Below are positions 1 through 9,230 of a stretch of DNA of 64,000 nucleotides, in pieces. The stretch's first letter is position 1; each line of letters starts with the position of its first letter. A program made the position numbers and the translations under genes. Origin of the DNA: Streptomyces avermitilis MA-4680 = NBRC 14893 (lineage in GTDB: Bacteria > Actinomycetota > Actinomycetes > Streptomycetales > Streptomycetaceae); NCBI RefSeq assembly GCF_000009765.2, contig NC_003155.5:3968001-4032000 (forward strand). The letters are read 5' to 3'. The notes under the pieces are model-generated. The model saw nothing but the letters and a program-made list of their open reading frames with translations. It ran no database searches and had not been told where the DNA came from.

Positions 1-1210
1 GGTCGACGGTGGCGAGGTCGCAGAAGCCGGGGACGACGACGTCGAGAAGTTCGCGTGCCGTGGTCTCCAGGTCGAGGGAGTTGCCTATGCGGGCGCCGGC
101 CTCGTTCAGAAGGGCGAGATTGCGTCGGGCGGCCGCGGCCTCGCGGGCGGCCGCACGGCGGGCGGTGTTGTCGGTTCCGAGCCAGGCGACACCGATGGGG
201 CGGCCGCTGCCGCTGTGCACGCGGTAGAGGTTGATGGACCAGTCGCGGCGCTCGTCGGAGCCGGGGACGAAGCCCGTGACGTGCATGTCCGTGATCGAGT
301 TGCCGGTCTCCAGGACGCGGCGCAGGGTCGCGCTGACGCGCTCGGCCTCCGGGGACGGCAGGTAGTCGTGGACGGAGCGCCCACGGTGGTCGTCCACCTT
401 GCCGCCGAACGTGGAGGCGAAGCGCTGGTTGGCGCGGCGTACCCGCAGATCGGTGTCGATCAGCAGGAATCCGAACGGAGATTGACCGAATATCGCCTGC
501 GAGGCGGCAAGGTCGGTCTCGATCCGGCGCAGGGTGCGGACGTCCACGACGATGCAGACGGCGGCTCGTTCGCCGTCCTCGGTCGTGGTGGGCATCACAT
601 AGACCTCGGCGAGCCCTTCGGTCGCTTCCGGAGTGGGCATCCGGAAGGGGACCACGCCGGTCCACTCGCGTCCGTCGAGTATCTCCGCCATCTTGCGCTG
701 TCCGAACTCACGCCGGTCGGGCGCGACGAACGCCGCGATGGGGTCCATGCCGACCGCGCGCTCCGCGGAAATACCGAAGATCTGCTCGGCGCGCAGACTC
801 CACTGCTCGACGAGCCCGTCCGGGCCGATGGAGAAGGAGGCGACCTTGATGTAGTCGTACATGGACCCGGGCGGACTGCTCTGCCACATCATGTCGCCGA
901 CCGGCTCACCGGTCCGGGTACCGATCGGTTCATCAGCCCCGTAATCAGCCCGGCCGCCGGACCGGTCATCGGCCCGGCCGCCGGCCAGGGCATCGGCCGT
1001 GGCAGCCGGGGAGCCGCTCTCGGCCTCACCCGCGGAGCCGCTCTCAGCGTCGTCCACGGAGCCGTCCGCCGTACCGTCCGCCGCGACGGCTCTGCGGGGG
1101 TGGGCCGCGTCGTCGGCCGCGGTGGGCATGGCCGAGTCAGCCACGGCCTTTGCCCTCGCGCCGTCCGACGGGTCCTCGGACTCCGTGGCCTTCGCTGGTA
1201 TCTCGCTCAC
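1..1210 (-). CDS. PAS-domain signalling protein, 3' end outside window
   Basis: The minus strand is open from a GTG at 1210 to the window edge, so about 403 codons are visible and the C-terminus is missing. The first ~90 residues are low-complexity and rich in Ala, Asp and Gly. Two PAS-like sensory regions follow; the first begins near 'YDYIKVASFSIGPDG' and the second near 'QAIFGQSPFGFLLID'. The visible end ('NLALLNEAGARIGNSLDLE') is how a GAF domain usually begins in Streptomyces PAS-GAF-SpoIIE phosphatases, so a PP2C/SpoIIE module probably lies beyond the edge. An RsbW-like ATPase lies just upstream on the same strand, which fits partner-switching signalling. The missing C-terminus leaves a histidine kinase possible. 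Confidence 0.75.
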   Translation of the reverse strand, partial: MSEIPAKATESEDPSDGARAKAVADSAMPTAADDAAHPRRAVAADGTADGSVDDAESGSAGEAESGSPAATADALAGGRADDRSGGRADYGADEPIGTRTGEPVGDMMWQSSPPGSMYDYIKVASFSIGPDGLVEQWSLRAEQIFGISAERAVGMDPIAAFVAPDRREFGQRKMAEILDGREWTGVVPFRMPTPEATEGLAEVYVMPTTTEDGERAAVCIVVDVRTLRRIETDLAASQAIFGQSPFGFLLIDTDLRVRRANQRFASTFGGKVDDHRGRSVHDYLPSPEAERVSATLRRVLETGNSITDMHVTGFVPGSDERRDWSINLYRVHSGSGRPIGVAWLGTDNTARRAAAREAAAARRNLALLNEAGARIGNSLDLETTARELLDVVVPGFCDLATVD

Positions 1211-1516
1211 GCGAACCGTCCCCTCCAGCTCACCGCGTCCGGCACCGGTCACCGGGGGCGGCTGCCCGCAGTATCCAGCACTACGGCACCGCACAACACG
1301 GTGTTCACGATCACAGCACGGTCCCGATGCTTTTTGGACCGGCCGGCACATACTCCCAGTCTTCTAACCAGGTGGCGCCCCGTCGAACCAAAGACTCTCG
1401 CAGGCGCCACTGGCCTGAACCAATCGCCCTCCGTGCGCTCCCGGCGCGCCCCTTGCGCCACCCCTCCGCGCCGGCCCCCGGAGCCGCCCCTCGGCATCCG
1501 CCCCGAGCGGTACGAC
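1211..1516. other. Intergenic gap of 306 bp
   Basis: This stretch lies between the RsbW-like gene and the PAS protein, both on the minus strand. I see no convincing gene. It should contain the promoter and leader of the PAS protein. The open frames across it are GC-rich shadows. Confidence 0.5.
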
Positions 1517-1975
1517 TCAGCCGGGCACCGCCAGCTCGAACCACACGGTCTTGCCCGTGTCTCCCGGCCGCGTACCCCAGCGCCGGGAGGAGCATGCGAC
1601 GAGCTGCAATCCCCGGCCGCTCTCCTCGTCGGAGTCGGCGGCGCGTTCACGGGGCGGGTCCGGAAGCGGGTCGGAGACCTCCACGAGCAGCGTGGGCATC
1701 GTTTGGGCGGGGCTCACCAGCCGTACGCCGATGGGGCCGGTGGCATGCCGCAGGGAATTGGTCACCAGCTCGCTGACCAGCAGCGCGGTGATGTCACTGA
1801 GCTCGTCGAGCCCCCAGGTGCGCAGCTGGTCCCGGACGACCGCACGCGCAGTCCGTACCGCACCGGGTTCCGCGGGGAACGTCCACTCGGCGCATTCGCC
1901 TTCGGTGTCGAGCACGCCGATCACTTCCCAGGCCAGAAGCCCACCAATGTCCGGTTTCGTGGGGTTAAGGGGCAC
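1517..1975 (-). CDS. RsbW-like ATP-binding protein (anti-sigma/serine kinase type)
   Basis: A 152-residue protein with a single HATPase_c_2 domain. The N box is visible in 'ALLVSELVTNSLRHATGPI', the G1-like Asp in 'VEVSDPLPDPP', and the G2 segment in 'ESGRGLQLVACSSRRWG'. The C-terminal 'GKTVWFEL' is typical of the short stand-alone ATPases that are abundant in Streptomyces. Such proteins act as anti-sigma factors or serve PP2C phosphatases; no sigma factor or anti-sigma antagonist is adjacent. It shares its strand with the PAS protein downstream, but the 306-bp gap argues against tight coupling. Confidence 0.85.
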   Translation of the reverse strand: MPLNPTKPDIGGLLAWEVIGVLDTEGECAEWTFPAEPGAVRTARAVVRDQLRTWGLDELSDITALLVSELVTNSLRHATGPIGVRLVSPAQTMPTLLVEVSDPLPDPPRERAADSDEESGRGLQLVACSSRRWGTRPGDTGKTVWFELAVPG

Positions 1976-2139
1976 ATACCCGGTATCCGGGATGCCTTAC
2001 CGCACACGCGGGCGCACTGTGGCACGAACGGCGTACCGGGCGCTAGCCCCTGGAACAACACATGCCCCACCGTCCCGCATATTGGGCACGGCACGACCCC
2101 GGAGCGTACGGACCGGGCACGCTGCGCCAGGGCCCGGAA

Positions 2140-2532
2140 CTAGGTGTTCCAGACGCCCAGCACGGCCTTGACCGCCGCCACGTCCTGGTCCAGCCAGTCC
2201 ACGTCCCAGATCTGGCCGGGAGTCAGCCAGCGCAGTTCGTCGTGGTCCTCAAGGGGCTCGGGGGTGCCGGCGAGGAGGCGGGCCGTCCATACCTGTAGGA
2301 CGTATCCCGGCTTCAGGGACCACTCTCCCGGTACGCGCCCGCCCGGTTCCGCCGTCACGCCCAGTTCCTCGCGCAGCTCGCGCACGAGGGCGTGCTCGGG
2401 GGTCTCACCCGGTTCGACCTTGCCGCCGGGTAGCTCCCAGCGTCCGGCCAGCTCGGGGGGCGCGCTGCGGCGCGCGGCGAGGAGGCGTCCGCCGCTCAGC
2501 AGGGCAGCCCCCACCACGATCCGTTCCGTCAT
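2140..2532 (-). CDS. NUDIX hydrolase (MutT-like)
   Basis: About 130 residues from the ATG at 2532 (MTERIVVG); an in-frame start at 2556 would add eight residues with no family support. The Nudix box is intact: 'GGKVEPGETPEHALVRELRE' followed by 'ELG', with the REUxEExGU glutamates that bind the metal. The N-terminal strand pattern (VVGAALLSGGRLLAARR) and the 'GRWELPGGK' loop match small MutT-type (deoxy)nucleoside triphosphate pyrophosphohydrolases that hydrolyse oxidised nucleotides. The exact substrate cannot be read from sequence. It is followed by a separate downstream gene on the same strand (RsbW-like). Confidence 0.88.
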   Translation of the reverse strand: MTERIVVGAALLSGGRLLAARRSAPPELAGRWELPGGKVEPGETPEHALVRELREELGVTAEPGGRVPGEWSLKPGYVLQVWTARLLAGTPEPLEDHDELRWLTPGQIWDVDWLDQDVAAVKAVLGVWNT

Positions 2533-2605
2533 GGGCCGGAGCCTACGGGAGCGCACCGCGGCCGATCACGCGCCGCCGGCGAGGCTGATCACCGAGGGGC
2601 TCGGA

Positions 2606-2788
2606 TCACTTGATGCCGTTCTGCCCGATCCGTTCCACCCAGTAGAGCTGCTTGTGCCCACGGCCGTCGAGGCTGTCCGCGATCTTCTGGGCCTCGGCCC
2701 GCGTCGCGTACCTGCCCACGCGATAGCGATTGCCGTTGTCGTCCTGGCGTATGACGAGCCAGGGGAGAGTGATCGTGCCGTCGTTCAT
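2606..2788 (-). CDS. Small SPOR-like domain protein
   Basis: A 60-residue protein. The segment 'YRVGRYATRAEAQKIADSL' is a SPOR-like signature (R/Y-V-G-x-Y-x-x-x-x-E-A-x-x-x-A). In larger proteins SPOR domains bind denuded glycan strands at the septum. Here the domain stands alone with no signal peptide or membrane segment, as in a family of very small Streptomyces proteins, so peptidoglycan binding is uncertain. It lies between the NUDIX gene and the GntR regulator on the same strand. Confidence 0.75.
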   Translation of the reverse strand: MNDGTITLPWLVIRQDDNGNRYRVGRYATRAEAQKIADSLDGRGHKQLYWVERIGQNGIK

Positions 2789-3115
2789 CGCGCCCCTCTG
2801 CTTCCCGTCCCCGGCTCGCGCCGTGCCCCGCCCACCAAGGAAACCGCAATCCGCATATGCCCGAGCCTACGCCTAACCTTCACTCAGCGAATACGGATTC
2901 TCACAAAGAGGTACGCAACCAGCCATGACGGAGCGGGCGCAGCCCGTCGAACGCGCCGTCGAGCGCCCCCCGAGCGCCCGTTAAGCAGCGCGAAGCACGG
3001 AGCGGGCGCGGTACACGAGAACGACCGGATTCCAACCGCGCTTCGGAAACAGGTCACTTACCCCTGGACACGAAGCAACCGCAGGGGCGACGGCGCCACT
3101 TCACCGGCAGGGGCG
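2789..3115. other. Intergenic gap of 327 bp
   Basis: No supported gene. On the plus strand an AG-rich element near 2909-2916 precedes an ATG at 2924 that opens only 19 codons ending at TAA 2981-2983; this could be a truncated gene start but has nothing recognisable. A 13-base sequence ending 'caccggca' is duplicated at 3097-3109 and 3117-3129, straddling the stop codon of the GntR gene. Confidence 0.4.
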
Positions 3116-3868
3116 TCACTTCACCGGCAAGTGATACGCCACCCGGTACCGGTCCGCGGGCACCACCACGTCCGCCGTCTCCACCGGGCGGCCCGACGCG
3201 AAGTACGTCCGCTGAATGACCAGGACGACATGGCCGGGCACACCGCCCAGGGTCAGCAACTCCTCCGCGAGACCGGGGCGGGCGCCGACCTCCTCGGTCA
3301 CGTTGTCCACGATCACGTCGATGGCCGCCATCCGCTCGACCACGCCCATGCCCCCCACCGGCCCCTCCTCGGGGAGCATCACCGGCGTACGGCCGGTCAC
3401 GGCGAGCGGCTCCCAGGACGTGGACAGCATCATCACCTCGCCCGCGTCCCGGAACACGTACTTCGTGCACATCACGCGCTCGCCGGGCCGGATGTCGAGC
3501 CGCTCCGCGATCGCACCGCTCGCCTCGGCCTGCTCGCTGTGCGACTCCCAGGTGCCGCGCACCGCCCCGTCGGCCTGCTCCTGCCGGAACGGGGTCGCGC
3601 CGCTGTCCGGCCGGTACCCGGAGCGGGCGACGCGGCGCGGCACCGGCCGCTCCCGCACATACGTGCCCGACCCGGACCGGCCCTCGACCAGGCCCTCGGC
3701 CATCAGCACCTTGCGGGCCTCCAGGGCGACCGTGTCCGAGACGCCGTACTCCTCGCGGATCCTGGCCTGGGACGGGAGGCGGGTGTGCGGTGGCAGCGAA
3801 CCGTCGACGATCTTCTTGCGGAGATCACCCGCGACGCGCAGATACGCCGGCTGCTCACCGAAAGTCAC
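3116..3868 (-). CDS. GntR-family transcriptional regulator with UTRA domain
   Basis: A 250-residue protein of HutC/UTRA type. The N-terminal winged helix (~10-75) contains 'LRKKIVDGSLPPHTRLPSQ' and the recognition-helix region 'VSDTVALEARKVLMAEGLV', followed by the wing 'GRSGSGTYV'. The rest is a UTRA effector-binding domain ('LDIRPGERVMCTKYVFRDAGEVMMLSTSWEP'). These proteins repress transport or catabolic genes in response to a small molecule. No such operon is adjacent, so the target is unknown. The start MTFGEQPAY matches family length. Confidence 0.88.
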   Translation of the reverse strand: MTFGEQPAYLRVAGDLRKKIVDGSLPPHTRLPSQARIREEYGVSDTVALEARKVLMAEGLVEGRSGSGTYVRERPVPRRVARSGYRPDSGATPFRQEQADGAVRGTWESHSEQAEASGAIAERLDIRPGERVMCTKYVFRDAGEVMMLSTSWEPLAVTGRTPVMLPEEGPVGGMGVVERMAAIDVIVDNVTEEVGARPGLAEELLTLGGVPGHVVLVIQRTYFASGRPVETADVVVPADRYRVAYHLPVK

Positions 3869-4015
3869 AGGCCGCTCCCATCAGGTTGTACAGACAGCAA
3901 CAGCGTGGCAACCGTGGGTTGTGCCATGCAAGCAAAGGCCAGAGAATCACTCGATGTGATGACTTATGGCTGCCGGGGTCTTTACGCAGGCACTTTCTCC
4001 CCGCTATGGCCGCCG

Positions 4016-5275
4016 TCACACCTCGCTGCTGCTGTCCCCGCTCCCCTGTCCGCCTCCGCCGCCGTCCCCGCCGTCCGAAGGCGGGGTCGTGGCGAGACCC
4101 AGAGCCTTGCGGGCCGTGACCGCCCTGCTGCCCTCCAGGAGCCTGCTGCCGTTGTCGTAGTGGGTGTAGAAGGCGTCGGCGTCGGCCGCCTTCGCCGCCT
4201 GCCCCCACTCCTTCCGTGCCTGGTCCAGGGCCTTTGCCTGGTCCGTCACCGGCTGCTCGTCCGCGGCCGCCCACTGGTGCGCGCGCAGCAGCTCGGTCTG
4301 GTCGCCGAGCGCCTTGGCGACCCGGGTCGCCCACTCCTTGTGCCCCGGCAGGTCGTCCTCGACGTACTCCTCGTCGGGGGCGGTGTCCAGCGCGTCGTAG
4401 AGGATCCCGTCGGCCTGGAGATAGGCGAGCTGGTCGGCGCCGAGCGTGGTGTCGTCGCAGCGCAGGGTGCCCTTGAGGCTGCCCTTCTCGTCGGTGTTGC
4501 CGAACATGCAGGTGACCTCGCGGTCGCCGAGGCTCCAGCTGTCCTCGGTCGGCGTGAAGTAGTAGACGTCGACGTTGTCCGGGACGGCCCATGAGTCCAT
4601 GGCGTACACGTTCTGCAGCGCGTAGCACTTGTCGTCGGCGGTCTCGGAGATCTTGCCGTCGCCCGGGTAACCGCCTTCCTGGATCTTGAAGTTGGCGAAC
4701 ACCTCGGCCTGGTGGTCGCCGGCGCAGGGCACCTTGTCGACGTCGTACGCCTCGCCCTCGAGGGAGCCGCTGGGCGAGTCGAAGCACTCCCCCTTGCCGA
4801 CGGAGAAGGTGACGCCGCTGCCGCCGCTGTCCCGCGCCTCGTCCTCGAACCCCTCCCAGAACTCGTGGGCGCCGCCCGTGGCGAGGGAGAGCACCAGCAG
4901 GACGGTGCCGAGCGAGGACATGACGATGCCGCCGATCGCGAGCCCCTTGCCGCGCTCACCGCGCCTCTTGATCTGCCCGAGCGCGATCACGCCGAGGATC
5001 AGCCCGAGGGCGGGCACGCAGCAGACGACGCCGAGGACGAGAGAGGTGATGGCGAGACCGTTGACGGACGCCGGCCGGTTGAACGGGGAATAGCCCTGCC
5101 CCCACTGCTGATAAGGCTGCGGGTACGGGTTCGCGTACGGCTGCTGCTGGTAGGGGCCTTGCGGGTACGGGCTTCCCGGAGGCACGTACTGCGTCCCCGG
5201 CGGCGGGTACGGCGTCCCCTGAGGCGGGTACGGGCCCTCGGGCTGCTGGGGCCCGGGGGGCGGAGGTATGGCCAC
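4016..5275 (-). CDS. Pro-rich DUF4190 / septum-formation family membrane protein
   Basis: The GTG at 5275 (VAIPPPPGPQ) is preferred because GAGGAG lies ~10 bp upstream; a start at 5338 would add 21 Arg-rich residues. Residues ~1-75 are a Pro/Gln/Tyr-rich cytoplasmic tail. DUF4190 follows, with two membrane segments ('AITSLVLGVVCCVPALGLIL' and 'GIVMSSLGTVLLVLSLATGG'). The extracytoplasmic part has paired Cys and the 'VGKGECFD...VPCAGDHQAEVFA' pattern of the Septum_form family, and ends in a Gly/Ser-rich tail. The family is common in actinomycetes; its name implies a link to septation but the molecular role is not established. Confidence 0.85.
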   Translation of the reverse strand: MAIPPPPGPQQPEGPYPPQGTPYPPPGTQYVPPGSPYPQGPYQQQPYANPYPQPYQQWGQGYSPFNRPASVNGLAITSLVLGVVCCVPALGLILGVIALGQIKRRGERGKGLAIGGIVMSSLGTVLLVLSLATGGAHEFWEGFEDEARDSGGSGVTFSVGKGECFDSPSGSLEGEAYDVDKVPCAGDHQAEVFANFKIQEGGYPGDGKISETADDKCYALQNVYAMDSWAVPDNVDVYYFTPTEDSWSLGDREVTCMFGNTDEKGSLKGTLRCDDTTLGADQLAYLQADGILYDALDTAPDEEYVEDDLPGHKEWATRVAKALGDQTELLRAHQWAAADEQPVTDQAKALDQARKEWGQAAKAADADAFYTHYDNGSRLLEGSRAVTARKALGLATTPPSDGGDGGGGGQGSGDSSSEV

Positions 5276-5433
5276 GGGTACCGTGCTCCTCGTCCGGCGT
5301 GGATGGAACTGACGTACGAGACGTACGACAGGGCGCATGGTAAGCGCGGCACGGGTGGGGGTGGAACGCGGGTCGCGGACGAGTGCGGGAGAATGATCGC
5401 GGGACGCCGCGGGAGTCCATCTAACCTGCGCAC

Positions 5434-6567
5434 ATGACTCCTTTGCCGGATTACTTCTGCCCGGCGGACGGCACGCGCGTCCCCGGCGGCTCCCTCGACT
5501 GGTGCTGCCCCGCCTGCCGCGGGCCGCTGGACCTGGACTTCGCCCCCACGCCCGGGCCCCTCAAGTCCCTCGGCGGGCGCGTGAACTCGCTGTGGCGGTA
5601 CGCGGAGTGCCTGCCGCTCGCGGCGCCGACGACGAGTCTCGGTGAGGGCCGTACCCCGCTCGTGTCCCTGACGGACGGCGTCGCGGCCAAGCTCGACTTC
5701 CTGATGCCGACCCTGTCGTTCAAGGACCGGGGCGCGGTGCTGCTGGCCGAACTGGCGCTGCAGCTGCGGCCCCGGCAGGTCGTCGCGGACAGCAGCGGCA
5801 ACGCGGGTACCGCGATCGCCGCGTACTGCGCACGGGCCGCCCTGCCGTGCACGGTCTACGTCCCCGAGGGCACGTCAGCGAAGAAGCTGGAGCAGATCGA
5901 GGCGCACGGGGCCCGGCTGCGGGTGGTCGAGGGCGACCGCGAGGCGACGGCGCATGCGGCGCGGGAGGCCGCGGACGAGGCGGGCGTCTTCTACGCGTCG
6001 CACGTCTTCAACCCGTACTTCCTGCACGGCACCAAGACCTATGTCCACGAGCTCTGGGAGGACCTCGGCGGACGGCTCCCGGACGCGCTCGTCGTGCCCG
6101 TCGGCAACGGCACGCTGCTCCTCGGCGCCGCCCTTGCCGTCGCCGAGCTGCACGCGGCGGGTCTCATCGACCGGCGGCCCGCGCTGTACGCCGTCCAGGC
6201 CGCGGCGGTCGCACCGCTGGCCCACGCCTGGGAGCAGGGCGCGGACGACCTGGTCGGGGTCACCCCGGCGGCCCCCACGTTCGCGGAGGGCATCGCGATC
6301 CCCCGCCCGCCGCGGGCCCGTCAGATCCTGCGGGCGGTACGCGAGTCCGGTGGCGCCTTCCTGACGGTGACGGAGGATCAGATCAGGCACGCGCAGAGCG
6401 ACTTGGCGTCGCGGGGACTGTACGTCGAGTCGACGGGCGTGGCGTGCTGGGCGGCCGTGCGCGCGGGCGCGCTGCCCCAGCCCCGGCCGCGTCCGGGCGA
6501 GGGAATGCCCGCGGCGGTCGTACCGCTGTGCGGGGCGGGGCTGAAGACGGGACCGGCGCGGGCGTAA
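5434..6567 (+). CDS. Threonine synthase-like PLP-dependent lyase
   Basis: A 377-residue fold-type II PLP enzyme. The N-terminus has a zinc-ribbon-like 'YFCPADGTRVPGG...WCCPACRGPL'. The PLP lysine is in 'LSFKDRGA'. The phosphate/Asn region is 'DSSGNAGTAIAAYC', and a Gly-rich loop is 'VVPVGNGTLLLGAAL'. These match threonine synthase-related proteins, which convert O-phosphohomoserine to threonine. Isolated copies outside a thrABC operon are often of unknown substrate. No hom or thrB gene is adjacent. It is the only plus-strand gene in the first 27 kb and is divergent from the DUF4190 gene, so their promoters share 5276-5433. Confidence 0.8.
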   Translation: MTPLPDYFCPADGTRVPGGSLDWCCPACRGPLDLDFAPTPGPLKSLGGRVNSLWRYAECLPLAAPTTSLGEGRTPLVSLTDGVAAKLDFLMPTLSFKDRGAVLLAELALQLRPRQVVADSSGNAGTAIAAYCARAALPCTVYVPEGTSAKKLEQIEAHGARLRVVEGDREATAHAAREAADEAGVFYASHVFNPYFLHGTKTYVHELWEDLGGRLPDALVVPVGNGTLLLGAALAVAELHAAGLIDRRPALYAVQAAAVAPLAHAWEQGADDLVGVTPAAPTFAEGIAIPRPPRARQILRAVRESGGAFLTVTEDQIRHAQSDLASRGLYVESTGVACWAAVRAGALPQPRPRPGEGMPAAVVPLCGAGLKTGPARA

Positions 6568-6800
6568 CCCTGTCCGACGGGACGTGCCGGACGACAGACA
6601 CGGAACAGGGCGCCGGCCACCAGCCGGAGGTGCGGGCGCCGGCCACGAACCGCGGGTGCGATCGGCACGGGGGGCGCATCGGCGTGAGTACCGCACCGCG
6701 GCCGGGGCCCGTCCCCTGGGCGTACGGAGATCGACGCCGGCGTCGTTCAACGCCGGCGTCGACACCACCCGCACCCCGGGACGGGACCGGCGGCGCTCGC

Positions 6801-9056
6801 TCAACTCGTCGTACGCGCCGGCTGGTCGGCCGGCCGGGCGGCCAGCCGCTGCTGCTCCTCCTCCACGATGCGTCGGGCGAGCGACGCGTCCGACACGTCG
6901 ACCGCGTCCGGGGTGGCCTCCGCGATGTCGCTGCGGCGGGCGTACGCGTCGAAGAGGCGGTCCTTGTTCTTCAGGATGCGCAGGAGCCGGTCGTCCACGC
7001 TGTCGGTCGCGAGGAGACGGTGGACCTGGACCGTACGTATCTGGCCCATGCGGTGGGCGCGGGCCACGGCCTGGTGTTCCATCGTCGGCTTGACCTGCGG
7101 CTCGCAGAGGATGACCACGGAGGCGGCCTGGAGGTTGAGGCCGGTGCCGCCCGCCTCGATCTGGGCGAGCAGCACCGCGTGCCCGTCGATCGCCGCGAAC
7201 GCGTCGACCAGCCGCTGTCTGCGGGCGGCGGGGACGCCGCCCGAGATCGGCCCGAGCACCGGCTCCCCCAGGCACTGTTGCACGGTGGCGAGCACCTCGC
7301 GGAAGTACGAGAACACCACGACCTTCAGCCCGTTGTCCGCGGCCTCGGCGACCAGCTCGCGCAGCCGCCCCAGCTTCGCGGACTTCTCGGCGTCGGCGTA
7401 CGCGGCCCGGCGCATCGCCATGAAGTTCCCCTCGGCGACCGCCTTGCGGTAGGCGTCCCGGTCGGCGGCGCTGAGCTCCTCCCACTCGTCGACCTGCACC
7501 AGCGCGGGCAGTTCGGTGAGGACGTCCTGCTGGTTGCGGCGCAGGTAGGCGGGGGCGACGGACTTGCGGAAGGCATGCGGTCCGGCCGCCACGCCGCCGC
7601 CCTGGACGGCGGGCAGCAGGGCGGGCTGAAGGTGGCGGACGAGGGCCCGGAACTCCTCGACCCGGTTCTCCATGGGCGTACCGGTGAGGAACAGGACGCG
7701 GTCGCAGTGTGCGGTCCAGCCGGTGACGGCCTTGGCGCGGCGGGTGTCGGGGTTCTTCACGTAGTGGGCCTCGTCGACGACGAGCATGCCGGGCTTCTCG
7801 GTGTCGGGCACGGGCAGGCTGTGCAGGACGTCGAAGGTGGTCACGGCGACGCCGCCGCGCTCGCGCCACTCCTCGTACGCGTCGCGCCGGTCGGCGCCGT
7901 GCACCGGGAGGGCGCGCAGCGTGCTGCGGGCGCGGATCTCGCGGGTCCAGTTGATCAGTACGCTCGCCGGGCAGACGACGAGGAAGTGGCTGTGTCCCTC
8001 GGCCGCGAGGTGCGCGAGCGCGGCGATGGCCTGGACCGTCTTGCCGAGCCCCATCTCGTCGCCGAGCACGACCCGGCGCTGGGCGAGCGCGAACCGCGCG
8101 CCGAACGACTGGTAGCCGCGAAGGGAGACCCGGCGGTGCGTGTCGTCGAGCGGCTGGGCGTGCACCCGCTCGGCGACCCCGGACGGCAGGAAGCCCTCGC
8201 CGGCCTCGGCGTCCGGACGGTGTTCCGAGACCTCGGCGAGCTGGCTGTAGTACTCCGCGGAACGCAGCTCGAAGTCGACCCAGGCCTCGATGTCGGAGGC
8301 GGGGTCGCGCAGCAGGTCCGTACTGGCCTGGGCGAGCAGCAGCGGTACGTCCCGGGCGGTGGCCTCCGCGACCAGGTCGCGCGTCTCGGCGGCCGCGGCG
8401 AGCGCGTCCTCCCGCCGGTGCCGGCCGGCCAGCGCCAGACGCAGCCGGCCGCCCGCGGGCCGGGCCGCGGGCAGCAGCGCGCCGAGCCGCTCGTCGAGGC
8501 GGGTGGCGGCGTCCAGGGCGCGGCGCAGCTCGGGACCGGCCTCGACGAGCCGGTGCAGGGCGACGACCAGCGCGGTGGTCCGTGGTTCGGGGTGGTCGAC
8601 GTCCAGGCGTACGGAGACGGTCTCCGCCACGGCCCGCGCGATCTGCCGGGCCGCGGCGAGGGCACGGTCGGCGGTCTGCTCCCCCACGCCGGGAAGCTGC
8701 CGCAGCTCGTAGCGGCCGGCCTCGTACACCCCGCGCACGGACGTGAACCCGGCCGCCTCGACGGCCCCCAGTCTGAGCCGCCCCTCGGTGACGTCCTTCA
8801 GCCGGGAGACGGGGATGGACTCCAGCTCCGCGGCGACGAGTTCGGCCTTGAGGGGCGTCAGGGCCGAGCGCAGGGCGTCGAGGGCACGGGCGTGGTCGGC
8901 GAGCACGGTACGCGCGGCGTCGTACAGCTCCGTGCCCTGGGCGAGCAGGTCCCGGGCCCGGCGTCCCACGGGCGGGGCGTCGCTCCCCGGCCGCGACACA
9001 CCACCACCACGCCGCACCGGTGACCTGTCGGCCACCGCACCCTCGCCACCCGTCAT
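6801..9056 (-). CDS. SNF2-family DEAD/DEAH-box ATP-dependent helicase
   Basis: About 750 residues from the ATG at 9056 (MTGGEGAV); an in-frame ATG at 9068 is almost as good. The N-terminal ~280 residues include a helix-hairpin-helix-like element ('LRQLPGVGEQTADRAL'). The two RecA-like lobes carry motif I 'DEMGLGKTVQAIAAL', motif II 'VVDEAHYVKN', motif III 'LFLTGTPMENR' and motifs V/VI 'QIEAGGTGLNLQAA...ARAHRMGQ'. The Q/R arrangement is that of SNF2 DNA translocases. A role in chromosome maintenance or repair is likely. No nuclease or methylase partner sits beside it, so I do not call it a defence system. Confidence 0.88.
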   Translation of the reverse strand: MTGGEGAVADRSPVRRGGGVSRPGSDAPPVGRRARDLLAQGTELYDAARTVLADHARALDALRSALTPLKAELVAAELESIPVSRLKDVTEGRLRLGAVEAAGFTSVRGVYEAGRYELRQLPGVGEQTADRALAAARQIARAVAETVSVRLDVDHPEPRTTALVVALHRLVEAGPELRRALDAATRLDERLGALLPAARPAGGRLRLALAGRHRREDALAAAAETRDLVAEATARDVPLLLAQASTDLLRDPASDIEAWVDFELRSAEYYSQLAEVSEHRPDAEAGEGFLPSGVAERVHAQPLDDTHRRVSLRGYQSFGARFALAQRRVVLGDEMGLGKTVQAIAALAHLAAEGHSHFLVVCPASVLINWTREIRARSTLRALPVHGADRRDAYEEWRERGGVAVTTFDVLHSLPVPDTEKPGMLVVDEAHYVKNPDTRRAKAVTGWTAHCDRVLFLTGTPMENRVEEFRALVRHLQPALLPAVQGGGVAAGPHAFRKSVAPAYLRRNQQDVLTELPALVQVDEWEELSAADRDAYRKAVAEGNFMAMRRAAYADAEKSAKLGRLRELVAEAADNGLKVVVFSYFREVLATVQQCLGEPVLGPISGGVPAARRQRLVDAFAAIDGHAVLLAQIEAGGTGLNLQAASVVILCEPQVKPTMEHQAVARAHRMGQIRTVQVHRLLATDSVDDRLLRILKNKDRLFDAYARRSDIAEATPDAVDVSDASLARRIVEEEQQRLAARPADQPARTTS

Positions 9057-9230
9057 GACGCCCCTCATGTGCCGTTCACCCCGATGCGCGCATCCTGCCA
9101 CGGGGGACCGACAAACCGGGCCGGCTCCGAACCCGTTGTGGGGCGAGCTTCTCGGACGCAGCCCGACGTGGCCACGCACCCGATCGCGGCCAGGACTTCC
9201 CGGTCGCCTCCGGCACCGACCGCGCGGCCT

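Noticed and set aside
215..2143. A 642-codon plus-strand open frame
   Set aside because: It runs across the PAS protein, an intergenic gap and the RsbW-like gene on the other strand, which all have recognisable domains; it has none.
2924..2983. Short plus-strand ORF (19 codons) after an AG-rich sequence
   Set aside because: Too short, with no recognisable product; listed only as part of the gap description.
6801..9056. SNF2 helicase as part of a defence system (for example DISARM- or RADAR-like)
   Set aside because: No methyltransferase, nuclease or other defence partner is adjacent.
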